Origin: Welwitschia mirabilis
Taxonomy: Eukaryota > Gnetophyta > Gnetopsida > Welwitschiales
DNA length: 64,000 bases
Direction of reading: 5' to 3'
Assembly (NCBI GenBank): GCA_051453625.1
Contig: JBOZIK010000001.1
Coordinates: 168,916,259 to 168,980,258, forward strand
Shown: positions 1 through 10,916 of the stretch, one piece after another
Layout: every line of letters starts with the position of its first letter
How positions within the stretch are numbered: the first letter of the stretch is position 1
Notes under the pieces: model-generated
Told to the model about the DNA's origin: nothing
The model's database searches: none
The model's input: the letters and a program-made list of their open reading frames with translations, nothing else
Made by a program: the position numbers and the translations under genes

Positions 1-2
1 AC

Positions 3-165
3 AGTTAATGAGTTAATAAAGTTAGTGGGTCGGTCACGAAAAAGGAAATGGTTATTAAGTTAGTGGAGTTAGTGGGTCTGTATAGTTATTGAGTTAATAG
101 AGTTAGTGGGTCAATTACAAAGAAAAGGAAATGGTTATTAAGAGTTAGTGGGTCTATTACAAAAA
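3..165 (+). repeat. Tandem repeat, about 81-bp unit, two copies (U3-like)
   Basis: Two head-to-tail units begin near 3 and 84. Each holds AGTTA-TGAGTTAATA, then AGTTAGTGGGTC, then GGAAATGGTTATTA. A TATA box follows about 30 bases after the last unit. Repeats just upstream of a TATA box are typical of the U3 part of LTR retrotransposons, so this is probably the right part of an LTR cut by the window edge. The partner LTR is not visible. Confidence 0.6.
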
Positions 166-193
166 AGAATAATTGTTATTTCCTTTGTATGCC

Positions 194-200
194 TATAAAA
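194..200 (+). promoter_or_regulatory. TATA box of an LTR-like promoter
   Basis: TATAAAA, followed by GGCTCTC, lies just downstream of the 81-bp repeats. The sequence after it has no obvious open reading frame, which fits an LTR R/U5 region better than a cellular gene promoter. Confidence 0.4.
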
Positions 201-289
201 GGCTCTCTACTTACATCAAATAATATAGAACTGCCTTTGCGTAACTCCTTTTTCTATTTAGTCTTTTGACTCTTTATTTTTAACAGAAA

Positions 290-1389
290 GACAAGAGATG
301 AATTTTAAGGAAATTGCTTGTATCTTAAGCTTTTATAGGTTTTCTTCTACCAGAGATTGCTACAGTTCAATCCTTTGTGAAAGCCTTAGTTCTGACAGCC
401 TGCGGTTTATCAAGTATAAAAATCTTAATTAATCCTTAAGATTTGAAAGCCTTGAAATGGATGTTTGCAAGGCTGAACTGCAAGAAGAAGGGAAGATGTC
501 TTGGAACTGAGGATTTAGGTCTTTGTTTTAGAAAACAAAGTTCAAAAATTTCTTTCTCAATGAAAGAATTCCTAGAAAGGGTCACTACAAGAAAATCGGA
601 GTAGATCCATCAAATCCGTTGAAAAATTCATCTCAAACGAAGGGAAAGCATGTGGCTGATGCTTTCCTAAAATTGTGATCTCAATTTCGGCCTCTCCTTG
701 TTGGCGACGTTCTTTTAGACTTCGCTCAAGCAAAGCTCCTTGTAAATCTCATTTCTTTCATCTGCGATATCAAACCCTAAGCTTCTCCGCAAACTCTTTA
801 ATAGTTCCGTTGAATCCAACAGCAAAATGAAGTATCATCTCTTCCTCTTTCATAACTAGTTTTTGTCTACTCACGTGATATTAAATGCAATAGACATGGA
901 GGGAATACACATCCCTCTACATGTCATTGCACAGGGAACTCTTCTTATTTCCCATGCAAAGGTAGCCTTTAGTACCCTTCATCAATGAGGGAAGCAGAAG
1001 TTAAAGAAAGTATCAGAATTAGAATGTTCCTTTTCTTGATTCTGTTAAACGCTTGGTTTTGCAGAATTATAGTTCATGCTTTCTCTCTTTGTGTGATTAA
1101 CCTTGTTGAGTTGAAAATTTGAGGCTTGAGCAAAGGAGATAAAGGAAGGAAGGAAGACAGCCATGACAAACAAGAACTTAAGTTGTCCTATAATGAAAAC
1201 AACATCGAATGACACTTTTTAAAAAGATAATCTATTGTGTTTTGTGTTTCCTTTGCTTGTTGTTTAGATTTGCATAGTGCATTTTTTGTTGCAATGACAA
1301 ACACTGATGACAATTTAAATAAAAGGCCCTTTTAAATAGATAAGAACAGGAATGCTGAATTCCGGCATAGAGAAGATACATCGCTATAA
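290..1389. other. No gene recognised
   Basis: No open frame longer than 60 codons and no protein family seen on either strand. Positions 580-870 are somewhat richer in GC than the surroundings and include AAACCCTAAGC, but no coding frame supports an exon. Confidence 0.5.
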
Positions 1390-1560
1390 TGTGGAGATTA
1401 AGCAATTAACATAAGAGTGTCCACAGAGTCGCAGGAGGATGGTAAGTGATGGTAAATAATCCCACATGAGTTGGGAGAAGAAGAGAGTGATAAATATAAG
1501 CAAGAATGCCTTGCCACTAAAGTGCCTTGGCATTTTGGGTTGATTAGGGTATTGGCTACA
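1390..1560 (+). mobile_element. LTR-like repeat, left copy
   Basis: It starts TGTGGA and ends CTACA, and is clearly related to 7354-7545. Shared blocks include GTGATGGTAAATAATCCCAC, a TATAAATA-type box and TGCCTTGGCATTTTG. A degenerate tRNA-Met-type primer-binding site follows within 6 bases, as expected for a 5' LTR. Only the later two thirds match the right copy closely, so the boundary at the TG end is a best guess. Confidence 0.6.
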
Positions 1561-1565
1561 TTAGC

Positions 1566-1578
1566 TTAGTATCAAAGC
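1566..1578 (+). other. Degenerate primer-binding site (tRNA-Met type)
   Basis: TTAGTATCAAAGC differs from the canonical TGGTATCAGAGC by a few transitions and lies just after the CA end of the left LTR-like copy. Confidence 0.5.
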
Positions 1579-2345
1579 TAGATGACCAACATGATTTTGC
1601 GCTTTTTTGCAGAACTTTCTGCAAGGGCTTGTAGGTAGCATCACCATTTTTGTAAGCGTCAGTCCCTTTGGCCCTGGTGCTGTAGTAGAAATTCAAGATT
1701 TTGAGCCAAGGCCAATGTTAATGCCTGTCAGGAACTCTGAAAGAGTGATTTTCATATGATTTTTTTTGCCTGATTATTGTCATAGTTGTTGTAAGCATTG
1801 GAGGAAAGTCATTGTAATTACTCAGAAACATGGGAGCTTGATGCGAAAAAAATAGTGCTGAAGGACCTATTTCGGCTCATTTGCACCCCTGATTTGGAAG
1901 GAAGTGCTACAACTCAGTCCATTGTTAAAGAAAGTGGTGCTTAACGTGACCGTATTACTTCCATTAGGTTTTCATAAAACCGAGAATGGTGCTGCATTAA
2001 GTGGTGATATGTTTTGAATGAAGGAGGATGGCAAAAATGGTAATTACAGCAAGCATGTCTTTCTGTAAATACCAAGGCAAGTAATCCTAAATGGAAAAGG
2101 CCTCTAAAGGAACTGTCATACAAGTGTCAAAGAAAAGCAGACATTTGACTACATATGGAGGGTAAGGAGGTGTTTCCACACATGTCCTATCTTTCTAAAA
2201 CCTATGTTATCACATTTTAAATGATATACATTTATGTAGGGGAGAAAAAGGGAAAGGGTGAGATATTATATTTAGAAAAAAGAAGGTGTCAGTACTAATA
2301 TTACTATAGAAAAAAAAAGGCAAAAACAAGTAAAAACAAAAAAAT

Positions 2346-2366
2346 GGGTGGGAGGGCAAGGGGGGG
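2346..2366 (+). other. G-quadruplex-capable G-run cluster in a polypurine stretch
   Basis: Four G-runs of three or more with loops T, A and CAA (GGGTGGGAGGGCAAGGG and onward) sit inside a purine stretch running from about 2340 to 2425 on the plus strand. The motif fits the standard G3+N1-7 pattern. It lies in the untranslated part before gag of the first gypsy element. Confidence 0.6.
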
Positions 2367-2754
2367 AGGTGGGGAAGAGAGGAAGAAGAAGAAGGAAAGA
2401 GTAAAGGAGGAAAATATTATTAAAGGAGCAAAGAGAGAATAGGGGTATTCTAGCAAATAAGGTACATGTAGGTACTAGTAAAGCATAAACGACAAGATGT
2501 CACCAATGATGAATGTACGAGGAGATCGAGGAGGAAGACCACACATCAAAAACATGGATATGCCTAGAGCCATCGAGATGTTACAACAAATCGAAAAAGG
2601 CCTTCAAGCAATGGAGGCAGCCTAAGCGCCACCACTGGAGGATTCTGCATATGACAAAGAATCAACAACAAATGCCTCCATTAGCAACCAAGATCAGTTA
2701 GAAGATCACAGGAAGATAAAATTCTAAAGGAATTATTCAAGATTAGTAAGCAGA

Positions 2755-3480
2755 TTAGTCTTGATGTTCCTACTTATGATGGGAGCCTAAATTCTGAAGT
2801 TTTATTAGACTAGATAAGGAGGATGGATGCATATTTTGAAGTATCTAGATAAAGGAAGAGATTAGAAGCATGTGTAGCATGAATGTAAGAAGAAGGGCAA
2901 GGAGAAGATTAGAAGCTGAAGAAGATGGTGAGTAAGTTAAGTTCTCACCTTCTAATTACAAAAGAGACTTGTATCAGCAGTTGCAAAATCTTAAGCAGAA
3001 TGAAAGTCTATAAAGGAATATACTGAGGAGTTCCATAAGCTGACCATTTGCACAGAGGTGACAAAGGATAAGGAGGAGTAAATTGCAAGATACATTGGTG
3101 GCCTAAGAACAACCATCAAGGATAAGATGGCTATGGTTTATCCAAGCTCAGTAGAGGAATCATACCAGTATGCTGTAAAGTTTGAAGAAAAATTGCAAAG
3201 GAGGAGCATTACTAGTGGTATTCGTTGAGGATAGACCCCGTGTAGAGGAAGAGGAGGCAAAATGCAATCTCAAAGAGTCAATACTGCTAGGGATTTAAAC
3301 CAGCAGAATGTGAGTCATATAAGGCAAATTTAACAACCATCTTTTCATGGATATGAAAGGGGAGAAAGATCCGTAGAGAACTTTATACCAACTAGTAAGC
3401 CTATAAACTCTTTTCGCAGTGCATGTTTTAAGTGTGATGAACATGTACATCATCTTGCAAAATGTCCCATAGTAGCTGCC
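2755..3480 (+). pseudogene. gag remnant with CCHC zinc knuckle (element A)
   Basis: The start encodes a run resembling the LDVPTYDG-SLN segment typical of plant gypsy gag. It is interrupted by TAG at an expected tryptophan. A zinc knuckle follows at about 3422-3470 (CFKC...H...C, spacing CX2CX4HX4C), with its usual glycine lost. Gag coats the element's RNA; this copy cannot make it. Frame breaks are numerous, so the ends are approximate. Confidence 0.65.
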
Positions 3481-3639
3481 GATAGTTTGTATACATCAGG
3501 CCCAATAAAGGCACCAGTAGAGGAGGTGACCAGTAGTTCTAGACCTATAGCAGAACAAAATTTAGAGGTAGAAGAATTGAGAACACAACCACTCACAAGA
3601 ACTATAGTACTACATGCTCATGATGTTAATTAAATTACA

Positions 3640-3840
3640 TAGAGAAGGAATTTGTTGAGGTTTCATGTACTATGTGAAGGTAAGATGGTAAATACAATTG
3701 TAGATAATTCTAGTTCAGATCTTTTGATGTTAAGGTTTATGGTAGATCAATTACATTTATCCATAAGAGATCATCCTAAACCATATAGGGTAAGTTGGTT
3801 CAATTGGTCCACAAATAGACATGTGGATAGTGTTGGGTAA
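3640..3840 (+). pseudogene. Retroviral-type aspartic protease remnant (element A)
   Basis: A 62-codon frame at 3652 reads VNTIVDNSSSDLL. The family has D-S/T-G in the place where this copy has D-N-S, so the catalytic motif is altered. The later HPKPYRVSW segment is also typical of plant gypsy PR. It lies between the zinc knuckle and RT, as expected. Confidence 0.6.
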
Positions 3841-4335
3841 TATTTTGTATTAGTAACTATGTAGATTCAATATTGTGTGATATTATTCCTATGGATGCTT
3901 GTCATTTTATCTTTGAAAAGCTATGGTAGCTTGACAGGTTACAGTAATTGATTCACGAGCTAATACAATGATGGTAAAGAAAAATGATAGATTGTTTAGG
4001 ATTCATGGAAATCCACTAGTGGCATTCTTACAAAAGAAGCCTATGCAACATAGCACACAGACAAAAAAGAGTCTTGTTTATTTGATGACATGGAATAAAT
4101 GTTTACAATAGACAACAACAGAAAGACAAGAAACAACAGTCGTGTTAACATTAGCCACACATCCATGAGAGGATACACTAGTATTAGAGGTGAATGCATT
4201 ACTGAAGGAGCTTTAACAAATCTTAGTGAAGAATATGCTAGATGGTTTACCACCACAGAGATCCATTTCACATGTCATCAATCTAATCCTAGGAGTAGAG
4301 GTACCAAACAAAGTAGTATATTGCACGAGCCCACA

Positions 4336-5060
4336 TGAATGTGAAGAGTTAACCAGGCAAGTTAATGAACTCTTAAAGAAAGGATTGATAAGGGAAAGTG
4401 TAAGTCCATGTGTAATTCCAGCTATTCTTGCTTTAAAGAAAGACTCGTCAGAGTTGTGTATGTGCATTGATGCAAGGGACAAATAAAATCACCACTAGGT
4501 ACAGATTTTCAATACCTTGTATGGATGATATTCTAGATTGTTTAGCAGGATCTCAGTATTTTAGCAAGATTGATTTGAAAAGTGGTTATCACTAGATTCA
4601 TATAAGATAAGGTGATGAATGGAGGACAACATTCAGAAATCCAGATGGGCTATACAAATGGAGGGTTATGCCATTTAGTCTCTTCAATGCATCTAGTACC
4701 TTCATGATAATGATGAATGAGGTATTAAAGCCATACTTCGAAAGATTTTTTATTGTGTTTTTGGATGATATTTGGTGTTTAGTTATAGTCTACTAGAGCA
4801 TTTACAACCTAATACTATCAAAATTAGCAAAAGAGAAATTGATGATAAACTTAAAGAAGTATAGTTTTATGAAAAATGAATTAGTATATTTAGGATTTGT
4901 TGTTTCTACAGATGGAATACAAGGAGATCTAGAGAAGGTGCCAAGCATTATAGAATGGCCAAGATGAAAGAATGCTATAGAGGTATGTTCATTCTATGGG
5001 TTAGCTAGTTTCTTTTGGAAGTTTATTAGAAATTTTAGTGATGTAGTTGCAGATATGTTA
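4336..5060 (+). pseudogene. Reverse transcriptase remnant (element A)
   Basis: The frame enters with ELLKKGLIRESVSPC. After a frameshift near 4480 it continues through KIDLKSGYH (about 4567-4592), [15 protein letters not shown] and VFLDD (about 4755-4772), the RT catalytic motif. The order matches the Ty3/gypsy RT fingers and palm. A TAG at 4593 sits where the family has Gln, and TAA follows in the same block. It cannot be expressed as a full polyprotein. Confidence 0.85.
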
Positions 5061-5138
5061 AAAACAATCAAAGGAAAGGATAAATCATTTGTTTAGATAA
5101 TTGTAGCAGAGAAGAGTTTCCAAGAGTTAAAGAACTAC

Positions 5139-5470
5139 TTGAGCACTACACCACACATAGCCTTGCTAGATTTTCCCAAAATTTTCACTATGGAATGTGA
5201 TGCTAGTGGCATAACCATAGGAGGATTTTTAAGTCAAGAAGGGAGGCCAGTTGTATTTTTCAATGAGAAGTTAAATGAAAGTCATCAAAAATATTCTACA
5301 TTTGAGAAAGAACTTTTTGCTATTTTATAGGCATTGAAGAAGTGTCATCATTATCTATTGCTCGAGGAATTTGTATTATAGATAGATCATTAAGCCCTAC
5401 AATTCATTTAAAAGCAACCAAAGCTTAACACCAAGAATGCGTGATGGGTTGAAGAGTTACAAGAGTTTAA
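5139..5470 (+). pseudogene. RNase H remnant (element A)
   Basis: The frame from 5139 reads through ECDASGITIGGFLSQEG, VVFFNEKLNESHQKYST and FEKELFAIL, the RNase H block that follows RT in Ty3/gypsy. It is then broken by TAG or TAA at expected Gln positions (for example TAA at 5391) and by TGA at 5442 where the family has Arg before WVE. A 10-N gap at 5503-5512 separates it from integrase. Confidence 0.85.
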
Positions 5471-5699
5471 TTTTGTAGTGAAGCACAAGAAAAGTGTACA
5501 AANNNNNNNNNNGCACTGAGTCGAATGAGTTTGTTTGAAACAAGTATTGTAATACAATATTTGGAAGCAGAAAAGTTGTAATATGTAGAAGACCTAGATT
5601 TCAAAGACATCTGGAAGTAGGTAATACAAGAATTATCTAGCATAGAAGGATACACAATAAGAGGAGGAAAGCTATACAAGAATCAATGATTATGTATTC

Positions 5700-6720
5700 C
5701 TAAGGGAAGTCTTCGTCTTTAGCTAATTAAAAAAGGACATAGTGAAGGATTAGCAGGAGATGTAGGTCAAAACAAAATAGTGGAAAGAATATGTAGATAC
5801 TTCTATTGACTTGGAATGAAAAGTAAAATATGAAAGTTTGTAGAAGATTGTCATATTTTTCAGCAGGCTAAGGGAACACATACAAATGCAGTTCTATACT
5901 AGACATTACCAGTACCAACAAAGCCATGACAAGACGTTAGCATGAACTTTGTCAATAGCATTCCAAGATCAGGTAAAGGAAATGATTACATTCTGATAGT
6001 GGTAGATAGATTTTCAAAGATAACATATTTCATCCGATGTAAAAAGAAGCATGATTCCACAAAGGTATTTAAGTTATTTTCCAAAATATTGTGAAGTTAC
6101 ATGAGATTCCTAAGAGCATTATTAGTGATAGAGATCCATAGTTTGTTAATGCATTTTGGAAAGATTTGTAAAGATAGCTTAATTACAAGCTAAATTTAGT
6201 TCTACATATTACCCTTAGATAGATGGATAAACAGAAGTAATAAGTCACAGTCTAAAATTTTTTTTGAGATGTCTATGTGGAGAAGAATCCAGCATGTGGG
6301 AAGATAAACTAGCACAGGCAGAGTTTGCATATAATATTTTAGTAAACTATAAGACAAACACCATTCCGTATAGTATATGGAAGCCATCCATGAGTCCCAG
6401 AAGCCTTGGAAAGTGACATGGATAATTTTGTACAAGATTTAATCACATTTCAAAAGCAGATAGGACTTCAATGCATATTACAAGGCAATATCAGATGCTA
6501 AGAGAAAGGAAGAGTCATTCTAAGAAGGAGAGCAAGTTCTAATACGACCGCAAAAATTAACAACATCAAAGATATACCAAAATGCAACCTTGAAGACTTG
6601 GATCATGCCATCAAGAAGAAGATTTTAAACAATGCATATGAATTAGCATTACCAGAACGTATGAGGATATCATCCATATTTAATGTTGCTGATTTATACA
6701 AATGAGGTCAACAGTAGAAA
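5700..6720 (+). pseudogene. Integrase remnant with C-terminal GPY/F-like end (element A)
   Basis: The zinc-binding region is recognisable (KFVEDCHIF...AKG) but partly mutated. The core has NDYILIVVDRFSKITYFI near 5980-6030 and ISDRDP near 6122, containing two of the three catalytic acidic residues. The C-terminal end has NAYELALPERMR and IFNVADLY (about 6630-6700). TGA codons at 5807 and 5927 replace expected Trp; TAG at 5900 and 6139 replace expected Gln. Confidence 0.85.
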
Positions 6721-6895
6721 GAAATAAGGAATAACGGCCAGAATTCTAGAAGGTATTAGTCTATAGTACCAAAGACCAAGAAGAAGTATAAGCATCTACT
6801 ACTACCTTATGAAGGAGTGCTAAGATGCCAAAGCTGAATGTTCGCCTGAAGGACTTCAACTTGAGGACAAGTTGAATACAAGAAGGAAGGTCTAA

Positions 6896-7289
6896 TGTGG
6901 ACATCATAAAAAACAAGTCCATTGTTCACATTTTAAAGTCCAACTTTTACCAAAAATGTTAGCAAACATTCACCACTTTTGAACTCAAGACTGCACTTGA
7001 AAACTTTTCTATAAATTCAATTGCTAACTATCACCCACCTCATGCTTTAACCCAAGGTATTTTCCTAAGGAAATCATGATATTTTGCCTAAAAGCACTCT
7101 ATAAATTTGATGATAAAGCCACAGCTGAAGCATGATGGAGAAGAAGCATCAGAAAGAAAATCAAGAGTTCCCCTTTTTGCTGCTATGCATTGCCTTTCCT
7201 CTTCAAACTGTGTTTTTCTCTTCCCATCAAAGAATCTCTAATTATAAATTTGTTTAACTGATTTGAATTGCCATTTGAGGTTCTTCCCA
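6896..7289 (+). mobile_element. LTR-like segment right of integrase
   Basis: A purine-rich tract (AAGAAGGAAGG) at about 6881 leads into TAATGTGGACATC, the layout of a polypurine tract followed by a 3' LTR start. The segment has a TATAAA-type box near 7090 and stops just before a good primer-binding site at 7296. No matching 5' copy was found in the window, so the assignment is tentative. Confidence 0.45.
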
Positions 7290-7295
7290 TGAGCT

Positions 7296-7308
7296 TGGTA
7301 TCAGAGCC
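7296..7308 (+). other. Primer-binding site, initiator tRNA-Met type
   Basis: TGGTATCAGAGCC is the standard plant retrotransposon site that pairs with the 3' end of tRNA-Met. It lies to the right of the pol remnant, where an ordinary element would have no such site. This points to a second element start or a tandem LTR arrangement. Confidence 0.75.
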
Positions 7309-7353
7309 AGAAGATTACTGGCATGTGGATCTTTAGGGCAAGCTCAATTCTAA

Positions 7354-7545
7354 TGTGGGCTGGTTGACACAGAAGCATCCAGAGAGAGTTGCAGGAGGTA
7401 ACAAAGTGTTGAGGCATAGGAGATAACAAGTGATGGTAAATAATCCCACATGGGTTAGGAGAAGAATGAAAGTAATAAATATAAATAAGAATTCCCTACC
7501 ACTAAACTGCCTTGGCATTTTGAGTTCGTTAGGGTATCAACTGCA
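7354..7545 (+). mobile_element. LTR-like repeat, right copy
   Basis: Related to 1390-1560 over most of its length, starting TGTGGG and ending CTGCA. It carries an insertion of about 20 bases near 7395-7420 relative to the left copy. It has ATAAATATAAAT as a likely TATA region. Confidence 0.6.
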
Positions 7546-10500
7546 TTAGGAACACACATCTGGCTTATTAATAATGCATTTTTTTAAGACTTATGCATTC
7601 TCTCGACTAGAGATTTTAGCCCCTTGATTTTATTCATTTATTAATTCTCTTTATTTTGGTTTATTTTGACACCACGTTCTAACAAACAATAGCATTCGTA
7701 GTGTTAAGATTATTTTTAAAGGGATTGCGTGTTAAATTTTCTTGGGATACCATAAATTTTCCAAAAATTTTGCAAGTTCTTTTAAGACGATGAACAATTT
7801 CAAATACAACCTGTAGATTCTAGAAAGATCATATACCTTATCCTCTTTAACCAAACAATACACTAAAGATCAAATGTTAAGGAGGCTTTATAAGGGTAAA
7901 ACATCCTACTTGAAAACTCTAAGGAGTAAAGCTTGGAAAACAACCCAAAGCGATAAGGCCTTTAAGATGACTTTTCTAGCTGTAATATCGGGTCTGTCCT
8001 GGTAATGATGTCTTCTAAATGAAGTGGATTGTTATCTTGAGGAAGATGATGGTTTGGCGGTGAACTAATCGCCTTAAAAGCTTATGACAGTGATTCATGA
8101 GTTTGAAAGTTTTATTTGGTGCTTCACATAAGATTAATAGCAAAGAATAGATAATTTAAGGATGAGAGTTCAATGATTTAGAATTTGCAAATAGAGGCAA
8201 AGTAGCTTCTAAGAACCTGTTATAAGTTACACAAGATCACGGAAAAACCTTCTTGTTATGCTATTTAGGCAATAGTTAAGGCTATAGATTTTGAGATGTC
8301 TAGTTCTGGGTGAAGAAGTTTTTTGTCTCAAAGAAAAGCAATGCATCAAATGTAAAAGTTGTAAGAAGAATGATGAGAAAAGTGCAGAATGTATAGGTTA
8401 GATATGGATTGGTCTGGAATCTTTTTTTTTGTTTTTCATGATCTTGTATTCCTGAAAGTTACTGGAAATTTCAGAAATTAAAATTATCATTACTCCCTAC
8501 ATTTATTAGATGAAATCCTACTTGCATTTCCCTATGATCGTGGTTTCTTTCTGCCACCTTCTTGACCAGTTGAACTTTCTTTTGTTATGCATCCTTAATC
8601 CTTACATGATACTTTAGTATCTTATTACATCTTTTTCTAGCTCACTTCCCAAAGCAATGGCTAATGATTAGCTTTTCCATCTTTTGTGGCCTTTTCAAAT
8701 TCATGCACATATTACATTGATTGATTAAATGTAAATGTATAGGGCTTATCTATGTATCTTCTTCTTTTGGTATTGTGGAAAAATTTATTATTTTAATTAT
8801 AGGTTTATGAAGATTATTCATTGAAGTGATTTGATTTTGTTGTTTTAGTGTTGTGAGAAGGAGGAGTTCTTATTCTTTTGAAGACATTAATAAGTTTTGG
8901 AGAATTTAAAAATGACATAAAAAGAAAAACGTATAAAATTTTTGTACTTTAAAAATCTCTTTTAACATTACCATATTAATTATATTTTTCCTTCTTTTTT
9001 TTAACCATAGCTCTTTCCTTCTTTTTTTTAATCATAGCTCTTGTTTATTTTCTTCAAAAACTTTGGATAGCATGATCTAAAATTGTTTTAGTAATAACTA
9101 TAGTTTAATTTAAATCTAATGTGCCTTATTTAGCTCATTTTCCTATGTAATAGCTAATGCTTGTAAACTTTGTAATCTTTTAACGGTTCCTAGATTTTCT
9201 TGCAAACTTATTTTCTTTGGCTTGGACATTGTAAACCATCTTTAACTATGCTAGTAAACTTTTGAACGTGTCCTATCCATTTATCTTACACAGTTGTGAT
9301 CGTGAAAGATTTATCTTTAGTTTGAATACATATGACTTATCTCATAACTATTTCACTTGGAATTTGAGACATGACAATTCTCCATTTTGATAACCTCCCC
9401 CTTCTGGTAATCCATTATTATCTTAGAAAATGTTACAATTTGATGCATGGAAAATTCTTGTTTAATGATTTATTTTATCAACCTATCATTACTATCTGAG
9501 CTAATCTATTTATGATGGATGATCTTCCCATTATTTCATCCACGTGTCTCATTTTTTCTCTAGCCAATAATCATTTCATACATGATTTCATCTTAGTCTA
9601 ACTAAGTCCTTCTTCGGCCGTTGCTGTTTTATTTGTATCTATAAGATTCCTTTCCTAGTTGTAAGGTCAACCATTGTAATTCATACAAAGTTACCTTTTA
9701 AAATTTATGGCAATTCTCCTAAACTACATTCCTTGCAAAAAACTTGATTCTTTTGGTATAACAAGTTATTTCATTCTTGCATTTTAATAAAATAAATTTA
9801 GTCTCCACATGACCTCACATCATGGCCTTTGATAAGCAAACAATAAAGGGACTTTTAAAGCTAATAGATGAGGTAAAGCTTATTTACATTAATTTACTTG
9901 GTAAATTACTAAAGATTTCTATGTTCATCATTATTATTAACTATATTTTAAATTAGATTCTAATGGCTATGAAACTAAAACAATAGATGCTTGGTATTTA
10001 AGGTCTTAAAAAACATTTATTAGTTAAGAGAATCAAGGTTATCAAGTTTGCTAAATTAGATCAACTTGAAAAATCTACATAGGTATTAGTCTTGTGAAGT
10101 TATTATTCAACTCCCTTGAGAAAGTTAGGGATCCTGATATCTGTTATTAAATCACTTGTTACTTATCTTACTTTATTAAATACCTGATTTTACTATTATT
10201 AATTAACCAATCTCTATACCTAATGCCTTGACTTTTCAATGAACTAAAAGAGAAATGAAAAAAATATTTGGCTTCAATTGCCAATACACGAATGTAAGAT
10301 AACTTTTATAGAAGTATGGACAATGTATTTACCATGGAAGCCATGTCTCCATGCAAGGACCATCCTCTACTATAATCAATTTGGATAGAAACAATAATTG
10401 ACAATAAACAGAGGGATATAAAAGAGGAAAATAATTTGTAAAGGCTTAATCATGCTAGACACAAAAGGTGATTAGTACTATACTCATCATGATGATTAAT

Positions 10501-10890
10501 ATCATTGATTAATAAGTTTTATGGACAACGTTCCATCTTATTTTCAATAAATTATATGGTCTTAAAGGAAGATTTACTTGACAAAATATTATTTATCATT
10601 TTAAGTTATTTCTTATAACAATTCATTTTGAAGTGCTTTAGAGATGGGTTTTGCATTAATTTCCAAAGTTGGATATCCATTGTTAGATAGATAAGAAATG
10701 GATATTCAACTAAACTGTACATTTAAAGTTTGACCAAGTAAAATTTTGGATTGAAATAAAGTTATACTCAAAAGAAGATAAATTCAACTTTATAAAGTGC
10801 AAGATTAAGAGAGATAGAGTATAAGCTATTGAAATTAGCAGATAAATGTATTAGAGGGGAAATCTATGCTTTTTTTTTCAAGTTTCGAGG
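7546..10890. other. AT-rich region without recognisable genes
   Basis: No frame of useful length and no domain recognised. A short cysteine-rich translation near 8340 was considered as a gag knuckle but does not fit the CCHC spacing. The right end should be the body of the element that owns the LTR at 10917, but no pol motif was found. Confidence 0.45.
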
Positions 10891-10916
10891 AAAAAACCTT
10901 TTAAGGGGTGGAGAAA

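Larger units (their letters stand above)
1390..7545 (+). mobile_element. Decayed Ty3/gypsy retrotransposon A (composite)
   Basis: The order gag, PR, RT, RNase H, integrase on the plus strand is that of Ty3/gypsy elements. The coding part (about 2.75-6.7 kb) lies between related LTR-like repeats at 1390-1560 and 7354-7545. A second LTR-like start at 6896 and a primer-binding site at 7296 mean the right end is rearranged or nested. All reading frames are broken. The outer limits are inferred. Confidence 0.65.

Noticed and set aside
580-870. Possible 5' exon or UTR because of higher GC and AAACCCTAAGC
   Set aside because: No coding frame with ATG and no splice donor followed by a further exon could be recognised.
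2513-2701. 62-codon open frame before gag of element A
   Set aside because: No family resemblance; in the untranslated leader of a dead element and explained by chance.
8280-8400. Cysteine-rich text resembling a gag zinc knuckle
   Set aside because: Spacing does not fit CX2CX4HX4C and no neighbouring gag or protease motif was found.
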